From contig NZ_JBEPKD010000011.1 in NCBI RefSeq assembly GCF_040544555.1, forward strand, positions 1 through 64,000: DNA of 64,000 nt. The letters are read 5' to 3'. The position numbers and the translations under genes are program-made. Below the pieces are notes generated by a model, which saw only the letters and a list, made by a program, of their open reading frames with translations, was not told the origin of the DNA and ran no database searches. The DNA is from Halalkalibacter oceani. Lineage in GTDB: Bacteria; Bacillota; Bacilli; Bacillales; Bacillaceae_D. Below, in pieces: positions 17,530 to 27,078 of this stretch (its first letter is position 1; every line of letters starts with the position of its first letter).

Positions 17530-18843
17530 GTGGAGTGGTACTTTGTCATATTAATGTTCTTCCTCATGTTGATGGCATTAATATTTTTCGGGTTTCCGAT
17601 CGCTTTTGCGTTCCTTACGATCAACACACTAGTAGCGATTATCTTTATCGGCTTTAGTTCCGGGATCAATACATTGGTTAATAGTTCCTTTGAGGCATTA
17701 GCGAAGTTTACGCTAACTCCGGTTCCGCTATTTATTTTAATGGGTGAAATCTTGTTTCATTCCGGTTTAGTAATGAAACTACTAGATGCTTTTTCGAAGT
17801 TTCTAGGTAAAATTCCTGCCAGGCTAAGTTTGTTATCGATTGGTACAGGAACGTTGCTATCAGCGATGAGTGGCTCGGCAGTAGCAGACGCGGCCATGCT
17901 CGGCTCAACATTGGCACCTGAAATGCAAAAGCGTGGATATCATTTAAGGATGATTGTTGGTCCGATCGTGGCGGCAGGTACGCTTGCGCTAATTATCCCA
18001 CCAAGTACGGTAGCGATCTTATTGGCGAGTACAGCCCGGATTAACGTTGGTCATGTCCTGATCGCCGGTATTTTGCCTGGGATATTAATTGCAATAGTAT
18101 TGGCTGTATATTATATGGTTATGGGTTATGTTAAACCGGAACTAGCTCCGATCTATGAAGTAGAAAAACCGAAATGGAGCGAAAGATTCAAAGCATTGTT
18201 TATGTATGTGCTGCCGATTGCCTCTCTAATCTTTTTCGTATTAGGCTTGATCTTCTCTGGAGTCGTGACGCCAACAGAATCTGCATCGACCGGAGTTTTA
18301 GGGGCCCTCATACTGGCGATTGTGTATAGAAAGCTTTCCTTGAAAGTATTAAAAAATGCATTGGTAGGAACGGTAAAGGTAAGTGGAATGATCATGTTGA
18401 TTATCGCTGCTTCCGCTGGATTTAGTCAAATTCTATCGTATACAGGAGCTACAAGGGGTCTGGTTGAATTTGTTGTTGGAACAGATGTAGCACCGATCAT
18501 TACAGTCATCATCATGTTGCTGATTGTTTTGATGATGGGAACTTTCATCGAGCCAATATCGATTATGATGATCACGATTCCGCTATACTATCCTGTCATT
18601 ACAGCGTTGGAATATGACCCGATCTGGTTTGCGATCATGATGTTAATTTGTCTAGGGTTAGGAAATATAACACCTCCGTTTGGTTTGCTTTTGTTTGTGA
18701 TGAAAGGGGCGTTACCATCCAATGTTCCGGTAAAAAGAATATATACCGCAGTCATTCCGGTTGTGCTTCTTGAAATGGCTGTTGTAGCGCTAATCCTGTT
18801 TATTCCTGAAATTACAACATGGCTGCCTTATTTAAGCGATTAG
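17530..18843 (+). CDS. TRAP transporter large permease (DctM type)
   Basis: 437 aa, strongly hydrophobic with a dozen or more membrane segments. DctM landmarks: ALAKFTLTPVPLFILMGEIL, MSGSAVADAAMLGSTLAPEM, GTLALIIPPSTVAILLA, and the C-terminal MMLICLGLGNITPPFGLLLFVMKG. It forms the transport channel with the small permease. GTG 17530 is preferred because AAGGGA lies 10 nt upstream; GTG 17521 is too close. A separate truncated DctM remnant exists at 37642 but is not the missing part of this gene, which is full length. Confidence 0.93.
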   Translation: MEWYFVILMFFLMLMALIFFGFPIAFAFLTINTLVAIIFIGFSSGINTLVNSSFEALAKFTLTPVPLFILMGEILFHSGLVMKLLDAFSKFLGKIPARLSLLSIGTGTLLSAMSGSAVADAAMLGSTLAPEMQKRGYHLRMIVGPIVAAGTLALIIPPSTVAILLASTARINVGHVLIAGILPGILIAIVLAVYYMVMGYVKPELAPIYEVEKPKWSERFKALFMYVLPIASLIFFVLGLIFSGVVTPTESASTGVLGALILAIVYRKLSLKVLKNALVGTVKVSGMIMLIIAASAGFSQILSYTGATRGLVEFVVGTDVAPIITVIIMLLIVLMMGTFIEPISIMMITIPLYYPVITALEYDPIWFAIMMLICLGLGNITPPFGLLLFVMKGALPSNVPVKRIYTAVIPVVLLEMAVVALILFIPEITTWLPYLSD

Positions 18844-18949
18844 TAATAAGTAATCATTGATTACTTAAATTTTTAATAGAATATTGGATCCAAAATTTTT
18901 TATATAAAAGCCATTTAGTTAGAGAGTGAAAGAAAGGTGGAGACATTTT

Positions 18950-20404
18950 ATGAAGCAAAGTGCTGAAAAAGTCAAAAATATCGGTTCCTGGATTAATGGA
19001 AAAGAGATAACAGAGGGTGGCCGTGCTCAAAATGAAGTCCGGAATCCTTATGACAATGAGGTAATCGGAATTGTCAACATGGCAACATTAGATGATTTAG
19101 AGGCGGCTATTGTTTCCTCGCACCGTGCTTTTGAAGAGGCGATGAAATCAATGCCTGCCCACCAACGTTCGGATATTTTAAGAAAAGCGGCGGATGAGTT
19201 AGAAGCAAGCAAGGAAGAATTTGCGGCAACCATTTCACAAGAAACCGGAAAAACGATCAGAGATTCGCGGGGAGAGGTATCGCGTGCGATTCAATTGCTT
19301 AGGTTTGCTTCCTCGGAAGCGAAGGCAAATGACGGGGAGCTTATAAAAATGGATGCCTCAACTGGAGGGGAAAACAGGCTTGGATTCGTGAAACGATATC
19401 CAGTCGGAGTTGTTGCGGCCATTACGCCATTTAATTATCCGCTTAATTTAGCAATGCATAAAATTGCTCCGGCTATTGCAACAGGGTGTTCAGTCGTCGT
19501 AAAACCGGCAGGAAAAACACCTTTATCAACCGCGATGCTGGCACCACTTTTTGAGAGAGCGGGCCTACCTAAAGGAGCATTGAATATTGTTATGGGAGCG
19601 GGAGCTGAAATTGGTGAAGCACTTGTCACTCACCCGTATATAAAAAAGGTTACATTTACGGGGAGTGAATCAGTAGGGATGAAGTTGAAGGAATTGGCCG
19701 GAGATAAAAAAGTGACACTTGAACTAGGTTCAAATGCCCCGAATATTATTTTCGAGGATGCAAATTTGGAAATGGCAGTATCAAATATTTTAAGAGGAGC
19801 ATTCACGTATTCGGGACAAGCGTGTATTTCTGCACAACGTATCTATGTGCAAAAAGGCGTCTATGAAAAAGTTATGGATTTGTTTGTTCCAAAAGTCGAA
19901 AAGTTAGTAGTTGGTGATCCAGCGTCTGAACAAACTGATATTGGTCCACTAATCACACTAAACGCAGCGGAGAGAGTAGAACAATGGGTTCAAGAAGCGT
20001 CTAACGAAGGAGCCAGAATAATAGTTGGTGGAAAAAGAGAAGGAGCAATCTACCATCCTACCATTGTCGAAAACGTAAAATCCGATATGAAAGTTGTTTG
20101 CCAGGAAATATTTGGCCCAGTTGTTGTAATGATTCCTTTTGAAAAGGAAGAGGAAGTTGTTTCGATGGCAAATGATTCAAACTATGGCCTTCAGGCGGCT
20201 GTTTTTACATCGGATGTAACGAAAGGATTGCGAATTGCGGATCAATTAGAAACAGGTGGCGTATGGATCAATGAAGTTTCTCAGTTCCGACTGGATCATT
20301 ATCCGTATGGAGGAGTGAAGAAAAGTGGCCTAGGTAAGGAAGGAGTTAAATACGCAATGGATGATATGACAGAAATGAAATTTATTGGTGTAAACCTAAT
20401 TTAG
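18950..20404 (+). CDS. NAD(P)-dependent aldehyde dehydrogenase
   Basis: 484 aa. Catalytic Cys292 (YSGQACISAQR), general-base Glu258 (LELGSNAPNI), Asn of ITPFNYPLNL, and cofactor GSESVG. The sequence resembles the succinate-semialdehyde, glyceraldehyde-3-phosphate (GapN) or lactaldehyde branches and has no CoA-acylating features I can see. It oxidises the aldehyde from one of the neighbouring alcohol dehydrogenases to a carboxylate (inference). ATG 18950 follows AAAGGTGGAG; an eight-codon longer GTG start is possible. The 100-bp gap upstream is AT-rich and shows no clear terminator. Confidence 0.92.
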   Translation: MKQSAEKVKNIGSWINGKEITEGGRAQNEVRNPYDNEVIGIVNMATLDDLEAAIVSSHRAFEEAMKSMPAHQRSDILRKAADELEASKEEFAATISQETGKTIRDSRGEVSRAIQLLRFASSEAKANDGELIKMDASTGGENRLGFVKRYPVGVVAAITPFNYPLNLAMHKIAPAIATGCSVVVKPAGKTPLSTAMLAPLFERAGLPKGALNIVMGAGAEIGEALVTHPYIKKVTFTGSESVGMKLKELAGDKKVTLELGSNAPNIIFEDANLEMAVSNILRGAFTYSGQACISAQRIYVQKGVYEKVMDLFVPKVEKLVVGDPASEQTDIGPLITLNAAERVEQWVQEASNEGARIIVGGKREGAIYHPTIVENVKSDMKVVCQEIFGPVVVMIPFEKEEEVVSMANDSNYGLQAAVFTSDVTKGLRIADQLETGGVWINEVSQFRLDHYPYGGVKKSGLGKEGVKYAMDDMTEMKFIGVNLI

Positions 20405-20442
20405 TTCCCCCAATAGAATTTAGTAAATAAAAGGAGAGAATT

Positions 20443-21195
20443 ATGACGTATAAAATATACCCCCTTGACCTTGGGACTTTTGAAGCGATGGAAACTTCTA
20501 ATCTACTTTATCAAGTAAATCCAGGAGTGAAAGTAAGGCAGCCGATATTGGCATGGTTGATTTTGGGAGGTGAAGAGCCCATTCTCGTAGATACAGGAGG
20601 TTCAGATGAGGAGTGGGCAAAGCAGTATCATCATGGCTTGCAACGTTCCTCTGAACAAACGATCGAAGCCCAGTTGCAGAAGCATGGAGTACATCCCGAT
20701 GAAATTAACATTGTTATTAATACTCATTTGCATTGGGATCATTGTTTTCAAAACAATAAGTTCAAAAATGCTCACTTCTATGTCCAGAAAAAAGAGCTCA
20801 TGGCTGCTGTCGTCCCACTCCCTACTCAGAAAGGGTATTACGAGACAGAAATCGCTGGCGTTATTCCAAGCTGGATGGAGACATTTGATCGAATGAAGGT
20901 TGTTGATGGTGATAGTAAGTTAAGGGAGGGCATAGAGCTTGTTCATTTGCCTGGACATACAGTGGGCCTGCAGGGAGTTCTTGTAGAGACAAAAAATGGT
21001 CCGTATTTAATTGCCAGTGATACGATTGGTGTCTATGAAAACTGGGAGGGAAATGATAAATTGGCTCATATTCCTCAAGGGATACATTGGAGTCTGGAAG
21101 ATTATTTCAGAACATTTGAAAAGATGGAGAAATTAGGAGCGAAGGTTCTCCCCGCCCATGATATGCGGGTATTGGAGCACGAATACTATGAATAA
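20443..21195 (+). CDS. Metallo-beta-lactamase-fold lactonase-like hydrolase
   Basis: 250 aa. The two-zinc signature HLHWDH (His95, His97, Asp99, His100), a second-shell HLPGHTVG, ASDTIG and LPAHD complete the ligand set of the N-acyl-homoserine-lactonase/glyoxalase-II-like group. In this setting hydrolysis of a lactone made by one of the dehydrogenases is more plausible than quorum quenching. Its last codons overlap the next gene by 8 bp, so translation is probably coupled. Confidence 0.88.
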   Translation: MTYKIYPLDLGTFEAMETSNLLYQVNPGVKVRQPILAWLILGGEEPILVDTGGSDEEWAKQYHHGLQRSSEQTIEAQLQKHGVHPDEINIVINTHLHWDHCFQNNKFKNAHFYVQKKELMAAVVPLPTQKGYYETEIAGVIPSWMETFDRMKVVDGDSKLREGIELVHLPGHTVGLQGVLVETKNGPYLIASDTIGVYENWEGNDKLAHIPQGIHWSLEDYFRTFEKMEKLGAKVLPAHDMRVLEHEYYE

Positions 21196-21589
21196 ACAAT
21201 CATTGTCTTTGGAATGGATCAACTCATTTCAGCAGGCTGTCAAACAGGATCAAGAGTTTTTATGGATTGCAAAGCATATGAATTGCACCTTCCTATGGAA
21301 AGTAGGTTCCGAATCTTTCTTATTTAAAATTGAACAAGGAAATATTCTTTCGATTACATCACCAACATGGAATGATAGCTGGGATTTTAGTATTGAAGGA
21401 ACACAGGAAGCATGGAACAAGTTCCTTAAACAACCCCCTCCCCCGCTTTATAACGATTTACTAGGAATGGTAACTCGTTTGCCGGAATGTGAACTGAATG
21501 GTAATCGGTTAATGGCTATGCAATATATGCGCTCGTTGACTAGGTTATTTACGATAGCGCGCGAAGTACAAGGAGACGTAAAGATATGA
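21188..21589 (+). CDS. Small SCP2-like protein of unknown function
   Basis: 133 aa. The middle reads like the SCP2 sterol-carrier sheet (FLFKIEQGNILSIT, then DFSIEGTQEAWNKFLK and a Pro-rich loop), a fold that cups hydrophobic or CoA-bound ligands; I am only moderately sure. ATG 21188 overlaps the lactonase stop by 8 bp, and its own TGA overlaps the next ATG by 4 bp, so three proteins are translationally coupled. A partner or substrate-presenting role for the hydrolases is suggested by context only. Confidence 0.6.
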   Translation: MNKQSLSLEWINSFQQAVKQDQEFLWIAKHMNCTFLWKVGSESFLFKIEQGNILSITSPTWNDSWDFSIEGTQEAWNKFLKQPPPPLYNDLLGMVTRLPECELNGNRLMAMQYMRSLTRLFTIAREVQGDVKI

Positions 21590-22419
21590 TAAAAGGACAT
21601 TATGTGACTGTCACAATTAATCATGAGCCACATGATATCTATTATGAAAAAGCAGGAAATGGAACCCCCTTGCTGTGTTTACACACAGCGGGGGCAGATT
21701 CGAGACAATATTATGACCTTATGAAAGATAAAGAATTAACGGAGAATTTCCAAGTCATTGCATTTGATATGCCTTATCATGGACGTTCGATGCCGCCAAA
21801 TGGTTGGTGGAAGGAACAGTACTTGCTCAACACAGATCGATATGTCAAAACGATTATGGCTTTTATTGACGCTTTAAACATAGAGCATCCTGTTGTTATG
21901 GGTTGTTCAATGGGAGGCAGTATCACGTTAGAGCTCGCATACCGGTTCCCGGATAAATTCCGGGGAGTGATCGCATTAGAGGCGGCTGCCAAGACTGGAG
22001 GACGGTTTAATGAATATTTATTCCATCCACAAGTTCATGGCGGAGAAATGTGCGCTACAAATGTGTATGGTCTTATGGCTCCGCAAAGTCCAGAAGAGTT
22101 GAGGCGGAAGGCCTGGTGGATATACAGCCAAGGAGCTCCGGGTATCTACTATGGGGATATTTATTTTTATAGCGAGGATTGGGATGCGACTAACCGTGTT
22201 GCTCAAATTGATACAAAAAAATGTCCTGTCTTCATGCTGACAGGAGAATATGATTATTCTTGTACGCCGGAAATGTCTAAAGATACTGCTGATAAGATCC
22301 CCGGGGCTTATTTTAAGGAAATGAAGGAAATAGGACACTTTCCTATGACTGAAAATCCCGACTTGCTCATGAAATATCTTCAACCGGTCCTACTAGAGTT
22401 GTCAGCAAAAACAAACTAG
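21586..22419 (+). CDS. Alpha/beta hydrolase
   Basis: 277 aa. LLCLHTAGADSRQY (oxyanion side), nucleophile elbow GCSMGGS (Ser near 105), acid LTGEYDYSC (near 222) and catalytic His in EIGHFPMTENP (near 252) are all present. Cys before the Ser and a Trp-rich lid (PPNGWWKEQY) distinguish it from the hydrolase at 6.6 kb. It could be an enol-lactone hydrolase or C-C bond hydrolase in the island pathway. ATGA overlap with the SCP2-like gene. Confidence 0.88.
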   Translation: MIKGHYVTVTINHEPHDIYYEKAGNGTPLLCLHTAGADSRQYYDLMKDKELTENFQVIAFDMPYHGRSMPPNGWWKEQYLLNTDRYVKTIMAFIDALNIEHPVVMGCSMGGSITLELAYRFPDKFRGVIALEAAAKTGGRFNEYLFHPQVHGGEMCATNVYGLMAPQSPEELRRKAWWIYSQGAPGIYYGDIYFYSEDWDATNRVAQIDTKKCPVFMLTGEYDYSCTPEMSKDTADKIPGAYFKEMKEIGHFPMTENPDLLMKYLQPVLLELSAKTN

Positions 22420-22467
22420 ATTCCAGAAGCTAAAATTCCCACACTTTAATATAGAAGGAGAATCACA

Positions 22468-23664
22468 ATGATAAATCAATCTTGGAATTTTCATTCAACA
22501 GAAAGAATTGTCTTCGGAAATGGTTCGATACAACAATTAAACAATGTGTTACAACGGTTAAATGCAACAAAGCTGCTTATCGTAACCGATCAGGGAATTC
22601 GTAAAGCAGGAATTTTGGACCGGGTCGTTCCATTACTTGAAAAAGAGAATTATCAAACGGTTATTTACGATGAAGTGGTGTCAGACCCTCCGGCTCAAAT
22701 GGCAATTGATTGTGCAGAATATGCTAAATCACAGTTTGAACCTGATTGTATTATCGGACTTGGCGGAGGGAGTTGCATCGATATAGCGAAATTATCAGCA
22801 CTTCTCCTTACCCATGGAGGGCACCCCCTCGATTATGCTAAAAAAGCAGTTCCTGGCCCGACAACTTCTGTCGTGGCAATTCCAACTACAGCTGGAACCG
22901 CCTCCGAGGTCACGACGGTAGCCGTCGTGCAGGATGTAGAAAATAAGATAAAACTTGGGGTATCAGACGAATATTTACGCCCGGATGTAGCTTTACTGGA
23001 TCCAGAGCTGACAATCGGCCTGCCACCATATACGACCGCTTGCTCTGGAATTGATGCTTTGTCGCACGCTATTGAAAGTTATATGACTAAATCCTTTGCA
23101 CACCTTGATTCCGAAGGGGTTTTTCAAGGATCGAGCCCGTTAAGTGATAGTTTGGCCTATAAGGCGATAGAACTCATTGCGAACAATCTCACCACAGCGG
23201 TTCATCAAGGCAGTAATTTAGAGGCAAGAGGTAATATGCTTTTAGCCAGTTTAATTGCCGGAATGGCATTTTCTAATTCCGGTACTGGGGCAGTTCATGC
23301 ACTTGCATATCCAATTAACGGTATCGTTAAGTCTCCACATGGCGAAGTGACGGGTTTACTTTTACCTTATGTTATGCAATATAATTCGACAGTCCAAAAG
23401 AGCAAAATGATCGATATTGCAAAGGCATTTGGCATTGATACGTCATTAATGCCAAAACAAGAAGCTGTATTAGCAGCGTCAACGGCTGTTTTAAATCTAG
23501 TTGAGGAAATTGGCCTGCCTACCCGCCTTTCACAAATAGGAATAAAGGAGAAGGATGTGCCAGTAATAGCGGAAAAAGCGATCGGAATCGACCGTTTAAT
23601 CCGGACAAACCCAAGAACTCCTAGGGTGTCTGACTTTGAAAAGCTATTAAATAACGCACTATAA
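22468..23664 (+). CDS. Iron-containing alcohol dehydrogenase
   Basis: 398 aa group III dehydrogenase. The cofactor site GLGGGSCIDIAK (near 98) and IPTTAGTASEVT are present, and metal ligands fall in the region GIDALSHAIESYM through AVHALAYPINGIVKSPHGEV. The family reduces or oxidises short diols, 4-hydroxybutyrate, lactaldehyde or maleylacetate. With an aldehyde dehydrogenase nearby, a hydroxy-acid to semialdehyde step is likely. Good AGAAGGAG site before ATG 22468; 48 bp after the hydrolase gene. Confidence 0.92.
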   Translation: MINQSWNFHSTERIVFGNGSIQQLNNVLQRLNATKLLIVTDQGIRKAGILDRVVPLLEKENYQTVIYDEVVSDPPAQMAIDCAEYAKSQFEPDCIIGLGGGSCIDIAKLSALLLTHGGHPLDYAKKAVPGPTTSVVAIPTTAGTASEVTTVAVVQDVENKIKLGVSDEYLRPDVALLDPELTIGLPPYTTACSGIDALSHAIESYMTKSFAHLDSEGVFQGSSPLSDSLAYKAIELIANNLTTAVHQGSNLEARGNMLLASLIAGMAFSNSGTGAVHALAYPINGIVKSPHGEVTGLLLPYVMQYNSTVQKSKMIDIAKAFGIDTSLMPKQEAVLAASTAVLNLVEEIGLPTRLSQIGIKEKDVPVIAEKAIGIDRLIRTNPRTPRVSDFEKLLNNAL

Positions 23665-23723
23665 ACCGAATTATAGAATCAAATGATCAATTAAGCTGTT
23701 AAATTAAAAGGAGATTATAAAAA

Positions 23724-25121
23724 ATGGCGTACAGAATTGAACGGGATACAATTGGTGAAATGAAAGTTCCGGCTGAAAAACTTTGGGGGGCTCAAACCCA
23801 GAGAAGCCTGGAAAATTTTAAAATTGGCGAGGAAAGGATGCCCGAGGCGATTATAAAGGCATTTGCAATTTTAAAGAAAAGCGCCGCTTTGGCTAACGAG
23901 GAAATGGGTCATTTAAGCACCGAAAAGGCAAAGGCGATTGTGAAAGCATCCGATGAAATTATTGAAGGAAGCTTGAATGGTCACTTCCCCCTTGTTGTCT
24001 GGCAAACAGGAAGCGGAACGCAAACTCATATGAACATCAACGAGGTTATCGCCAACAGAGCCAATCAAATTTTAGAGGAAATGGGAAGTGAAGGTAACGT
24101 TCATCCAAATGACGATGTTAATTTCTCCCAAAGCTCAAATTGTAATTATCCAACGGCTATGTATATTGCAGCTGTAACGGCTGTTGAAGAGCAGGTGTTG
24201 CCAGCTTTAGCAAAATTCAAGTCAACATTGTTCTCGCTATCAGAAAAGTATTCAGACATTATAAAAGTGGGGCGTACGCATTTGCAGGATGCAGTACCTC
24301 TTACGCTAGGTCAGGAGATTAGCGGCTGGCATCGAATGTTGGAAAAGACAGAACAAATGATTGAAAATAGCTATAAGCAAATGGAGGAACTTGCATTTGC
24401 TGCGACAGCTGTAGGGACAGGGTTAAACACTTATGAAGGATTTGCCGAATTAGCTGTTAAGAAAATAAATGAATTTACCGGTAAAAACTTTAAGCCTGCC
24501 CAAAATAAATTCCATGCTCTTACTAGCTATGATGAAGTCGTATACTCACATGGAGCTTTAAAGGCTTTAGCAGCTGATTTAATGAAAATTGCCAATGATG
24601 TACGTTGGCTGGCGAGCGGGCCGAGAAGTGGTATCGGCGAAATTACGATTCCTTCAAATGAACCAGGCAGTTCAATGATGCCAGGCAAAATTAACCCGAC
24701 TCAAGCAGAAGCATTAACAATGGTTGCAACACAGGTAATGGGAAATGATGTGACAATAGGCATTGCGGCGAGTCAAGGAAATTTTCAAGTGAACGTATTT
24801 AAACCTGTCATCGCCTATAATTTTCTGCAATCTGCAAGACTGTTAGCCGACAGTATGGTCTCCTTTAATGACAATTGTGCGGTAGGGATTGAACCTAACT
24901 ACGAAGTTATCAAACGAAACCTGAGCAATTCTCTAATGCTGGGCACAGCTCTTAACCCTCATATTGGTTATGAAAAAGCGGCTAAAATTGCCAAACATGC
25001 CCATAAAGAAGGACTCAGTCTAAAAGAAGCTGCTATAGCCTTAAACATCCTGACAGAGGAAGAGTTTGATGAAATTGTCGACCCTTCTAAAATGATTCAG
25101 CCTGCAACGATTGACGGTTAG
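23724..25121 (+). CDS. Fumarase/aspartase-superfamily lyase, FumC-like with altered signature residues
   Basis: 465 aa, full length for class II fumarase, with GSSMMPGKIN near 316, the VHPNDDVN B-site and GRTHLQDAVPLTLGQE intact. Two otherwise near-invariant stretches differ. The loop read as TGSGTQ[ST]NMN in fumarases is TGSGTQTHMN here (His102 for Asn), and SSND..PTAMH is SSNC..PTAMY (Cys140 for Asp, Tyr147 for His). The enzyme should still be a hydro-lyase or ammonia-lyase on a fumarate-like acid, but the changes sit at the active site and suggest another substrate, for example a substituted fumarate (inference). A housekeeping fumarase presumably lies elsewhere. Confidence 0.85.
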   Translation: MAYRIERDTIGEMKVPAEKLWGAQTQRSLENFKIGEERMPEAIIKAFAILKKSAALANEEMGHLSTEKAKAIVKASDEIIEGSLNGHFPLVVWQTGSGTQTHMNINEVIANRANQILEEMGSEGNVHPNDDVNFSQSSNCNYPTAMYIAAVTAVEEQVLPALAKFKSTLFSLSEKYSDIIKVGRTHLQDAVPLTLGQEISGWHRMLEKTEQMIENSYKQMEELAFAATAVGTGLNTYEGFAELAVKKINEFTGKNFKPAQNKFHALTSYDEVVYSHGALKALAADLMKIANDVRWLASGPRSGIGEITIPSNEPGSSMMPGKINPTQAEALTMVATQVMGNDVTIGIAASQGNFQVNVFKPVIAYNFLQSARLLADSMVSFNDNCAVGIEPNYEVIKRNLSNSLMLGTALNPHIGYEKAAKIAKHAHKEGLSLKEAAIALNILTEEEFDEIVDPSKMIQPATIDG

Positions 25122-25191
25122 TCACCAGAAAGATAACGATCCTATTCATTAAATAAAACAAGTTGGATGGCAAATTTGTTTGTATGTCAAT

Positions 25192-25224
25192 TGCATCAGC
25201 ATGTGCCCTCCGCATGTTGATGCA
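25192..25224 (+). terminator. Hairpin after the FumC-like gene
   Basis: TGCATCAGCATG / CATGTTGATGCA, a 12-bp stem with one G-T pair and a 9-nt loop, 70 bp past the lyase stop. No T-run follows, so it may attenuate or protect the transcript rather than end it. The rest of 25122-25440 is AT-rich; I see no ORF and no clear promoter for the GntR gene. Confidence 0.5.
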
Positions 25225-25440
25225 TAAAATCGTTGCTAATGTAGCTTTTATAAAAGAAAGGGAAGAAAAAGCTAATGATGTTTTGGTATAAGCTGACGGT
25301 TTTAGATATACTAAATATAGGAATTTATAATTTATGTGCATTGCTCATAAATGGAATTCTAATTATTTAAAGCTATCCAACTATAGATAAAAGCTGGATC
25401 AAAGATTTTCAGCATAAGCTAAAAAATAAGGAGGGCCACT

Positions 25441-26139
25441 ATGACACGGAAAACAAATTTGTTTATTCATGAAAGGATGACATTGCAAGACCGTGTAAGC
25501 CAAACATTGAGAGAAGCTATTTTAAGGGGGGATTTTCAACCGGGGGAACGTCTAGTTCAAGATGTGCTGGCGAATGAGCTTGGGGTAAGTCGTATGCCGA
25601 TTCGGGAAGCACTTCGACAGCTGGAATCGGAAGGGTTAGTAGAGTTTGAAGCTCATAAGGGTGCTCTAGTTAAAAAATTAACAATTGGAGAGATTGATGA
25701 AATTTATACATTGAGAGCAACCCTTGAAGCAATGGCAATAAGAAAAAGTATGTCTAACCTTACTGAAGTAGAAATAAATGAAATGAAAGAGTTATTAGAT
25801 GTGATGGAAAAGGAAGCAGCAAATCCGCAAGTTTTTATTGAAGGGAATAAAACGTTTCATAGATTAATTTACAAAGGTTTAGAGTGGAATAAATTAAGAA
25901 CGATCATCGAACAGTTGAGCCATGGAATATCGAATGCCGCCCCGTTTTTATTTGATGGGCAAATGGAAAAATCCAATAAGGAACATCGCTTAATTCTTGA
26001 TGCTATTGAGAAAAAGGATAGTGACTTAGCTGCGGAACTAATGCGAAAGCATATTGAAAGAACTGGAAAGAGTTTGAAGAAGTATATGGGGGAAGAAGAG
26101 TTGCATTTAACGGAAAAAGGAATGGATAATTTCAACTAA
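25441..26139 (+). CDS. GntR-family (FCD) transcriptional regulator 2
   Basis: 232 aa with the GntR winged helix (LREAILRGDFQPGERLVQ, GVSRMPIREALRQLESEG) and an FCD ligand domain (EGNKTFHRLIYKG, KEHRLILDAIEKKD with candidate metal His). It is distinct from the regulator at 13440 and lies in the middle of the + strand gene series, so the island carries two related regulators, perhaps for two halves of the pathway. ATG 25441 follows AAGGAGGG. Confidence 0.9.
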   Translation: MTRKTNLFIHERMTLQDRVSQTLREAILRGDFQPGERLVQDVLANELGVSRMPIREALRQLESEGLVEFEAHKGALVKKLTIGEIDEIYTLRATLEAMAIRKSMSNLTEVEINEMKELLDVMEKEAANPQVFIEGNKTFHRLIYKGLEWNKLRTIIEQLSHGISNAAPFLFDGQMEKSNKEHRLILDAIEKKDSDLAAELMRKHIERTGKSLKKYMGEEELHLTEKGMDNFN

Positions 26140-26216
26140 AGTTATGAGGTTCTTTCCAAAAAAGAATGCTCATTAACTTGAATTAATAAAAACATAGGGC
26201 TCAAGAGGATTGGAGT

Positions 26217-27065
26217 ATGAGTATGCGTCAAATCCATGTGAAAGAAATCACGGAAAAGGTAGTTCAGTTATGCCAAGATGCTAATTATGAACTTGGTGAT
26301 GATATGATGGACGTTTTCAATGAGTCTCTTAAGCAAGAAACTTCCACAGTTGGTCGTCATGTGTTAAGTCAATTAATTGAAAATGCGAACGTTGCAAAAC
26401 AAGAACGGGTTCCAATGTGCCAGGATACAGGGGTTGGAGTGTTTTTTATCGAAGTCGGCTACGAGTGCCAGATTATTGGCGGTGATTTATATGAGGCAAT
26501 AAACGAGGGCATCAGTAAAGGCTATCGAGAGGGGTATCTTCGTTTTTCAATGGTAAACGATCCGTTGAACCGAATAAATACGGGCGATAATACTCCAGCT
26601 CTAATCTATGTGGAAATGGTTTCCGGAGATCAGCTAAAAATAAAGTATTCCGCTAAGGGAGCGGGCAGCGAAAATATGAGCAGGTTAAGAATGTTGAACC
26701 CGGCTGATGGGTTAGAGGGCGTCAAGGATTTTGTCATTGAAACGGTATCTAAAGCTGGGCCAAACGCTTGTCCCCCAATGGTTGTTGGGGTAGGGATTGG
26801 CGGCAGTTTCGAAAGATCCACCTACATTGCCAAAAAGTCATTATTCCGTCATGTCGGGCAGCGTCATTCCGATGAAAGAATTGGGGCTCTCGAAAAAGAA
26901 TTAATACAAAAATGCAATGAATTGGGGGTTGGGCCACAAGGGTTGGGAGGAGTAACAACTGTACTTGATGTCAAAATTGAAGTTTTTCCTTGTCATATTG
27001 CCTCCCTGCCAGTTGCCGTTAATATTCAATGCCATGCCAACCGTCATAAAGAAGCGGTCTTGTGA
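26217..27065 (+). CDS. Fe-S fumarate/tartrate-type hydratase, alpha subunit
   Basis: 282 aa, matching the N-terminal domain of class I fumarases and TtdA-type L-tartrate dehydratase alpha. Cysteines for a [4Fe-4S] cluster appear in PMCQDTGVGVFF (near 65), NACPPMVVGVGIGG (near 180) and a later Cys; KGAGSENMSRL is the conserved substrate loop. With the beta gene 14 bp downstream it forms an oxygen-sensitive hydro-lyase for fumarate, mesaconate or tartrate; sequence alone does not decide. It is striking beside a FumC-like lyase in the same cluster. Confidence 0.9.
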   Translation: MSMRQIHVKEITEKVVQLCQDANYELGDDMMDVFNESLKQETSTVGRHVLSQLIENANVAKQERVPMCQDTGVGVFFIEVGYECQIIGGDLYEAINEGISKGYREGYLRFSMVNDPLNRINTGDNTPALIYVEMVSGDQLKIKYSAKGAGSENMSRLRMLNPADGLEGVKDFVIETVSKAGPNACPPMVVGVGIGGSFERSTYIAKKSLFRHVGQRHSDERIGALEKELIQKCNELGVGPQGLGGVTTVLDVKIEVFPCHIASLPVAVNIQCHANRHKEAVL

Positions 27066-27078
27066 TAGGGGTGATCAA

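Noticed and set aside
20443..21195. Quorum-quenching AHL lactonase
   Set aside because: The zinc motif fits, but position inside a coupled catabolic operon makes a pathway lactone a simpler substrate.
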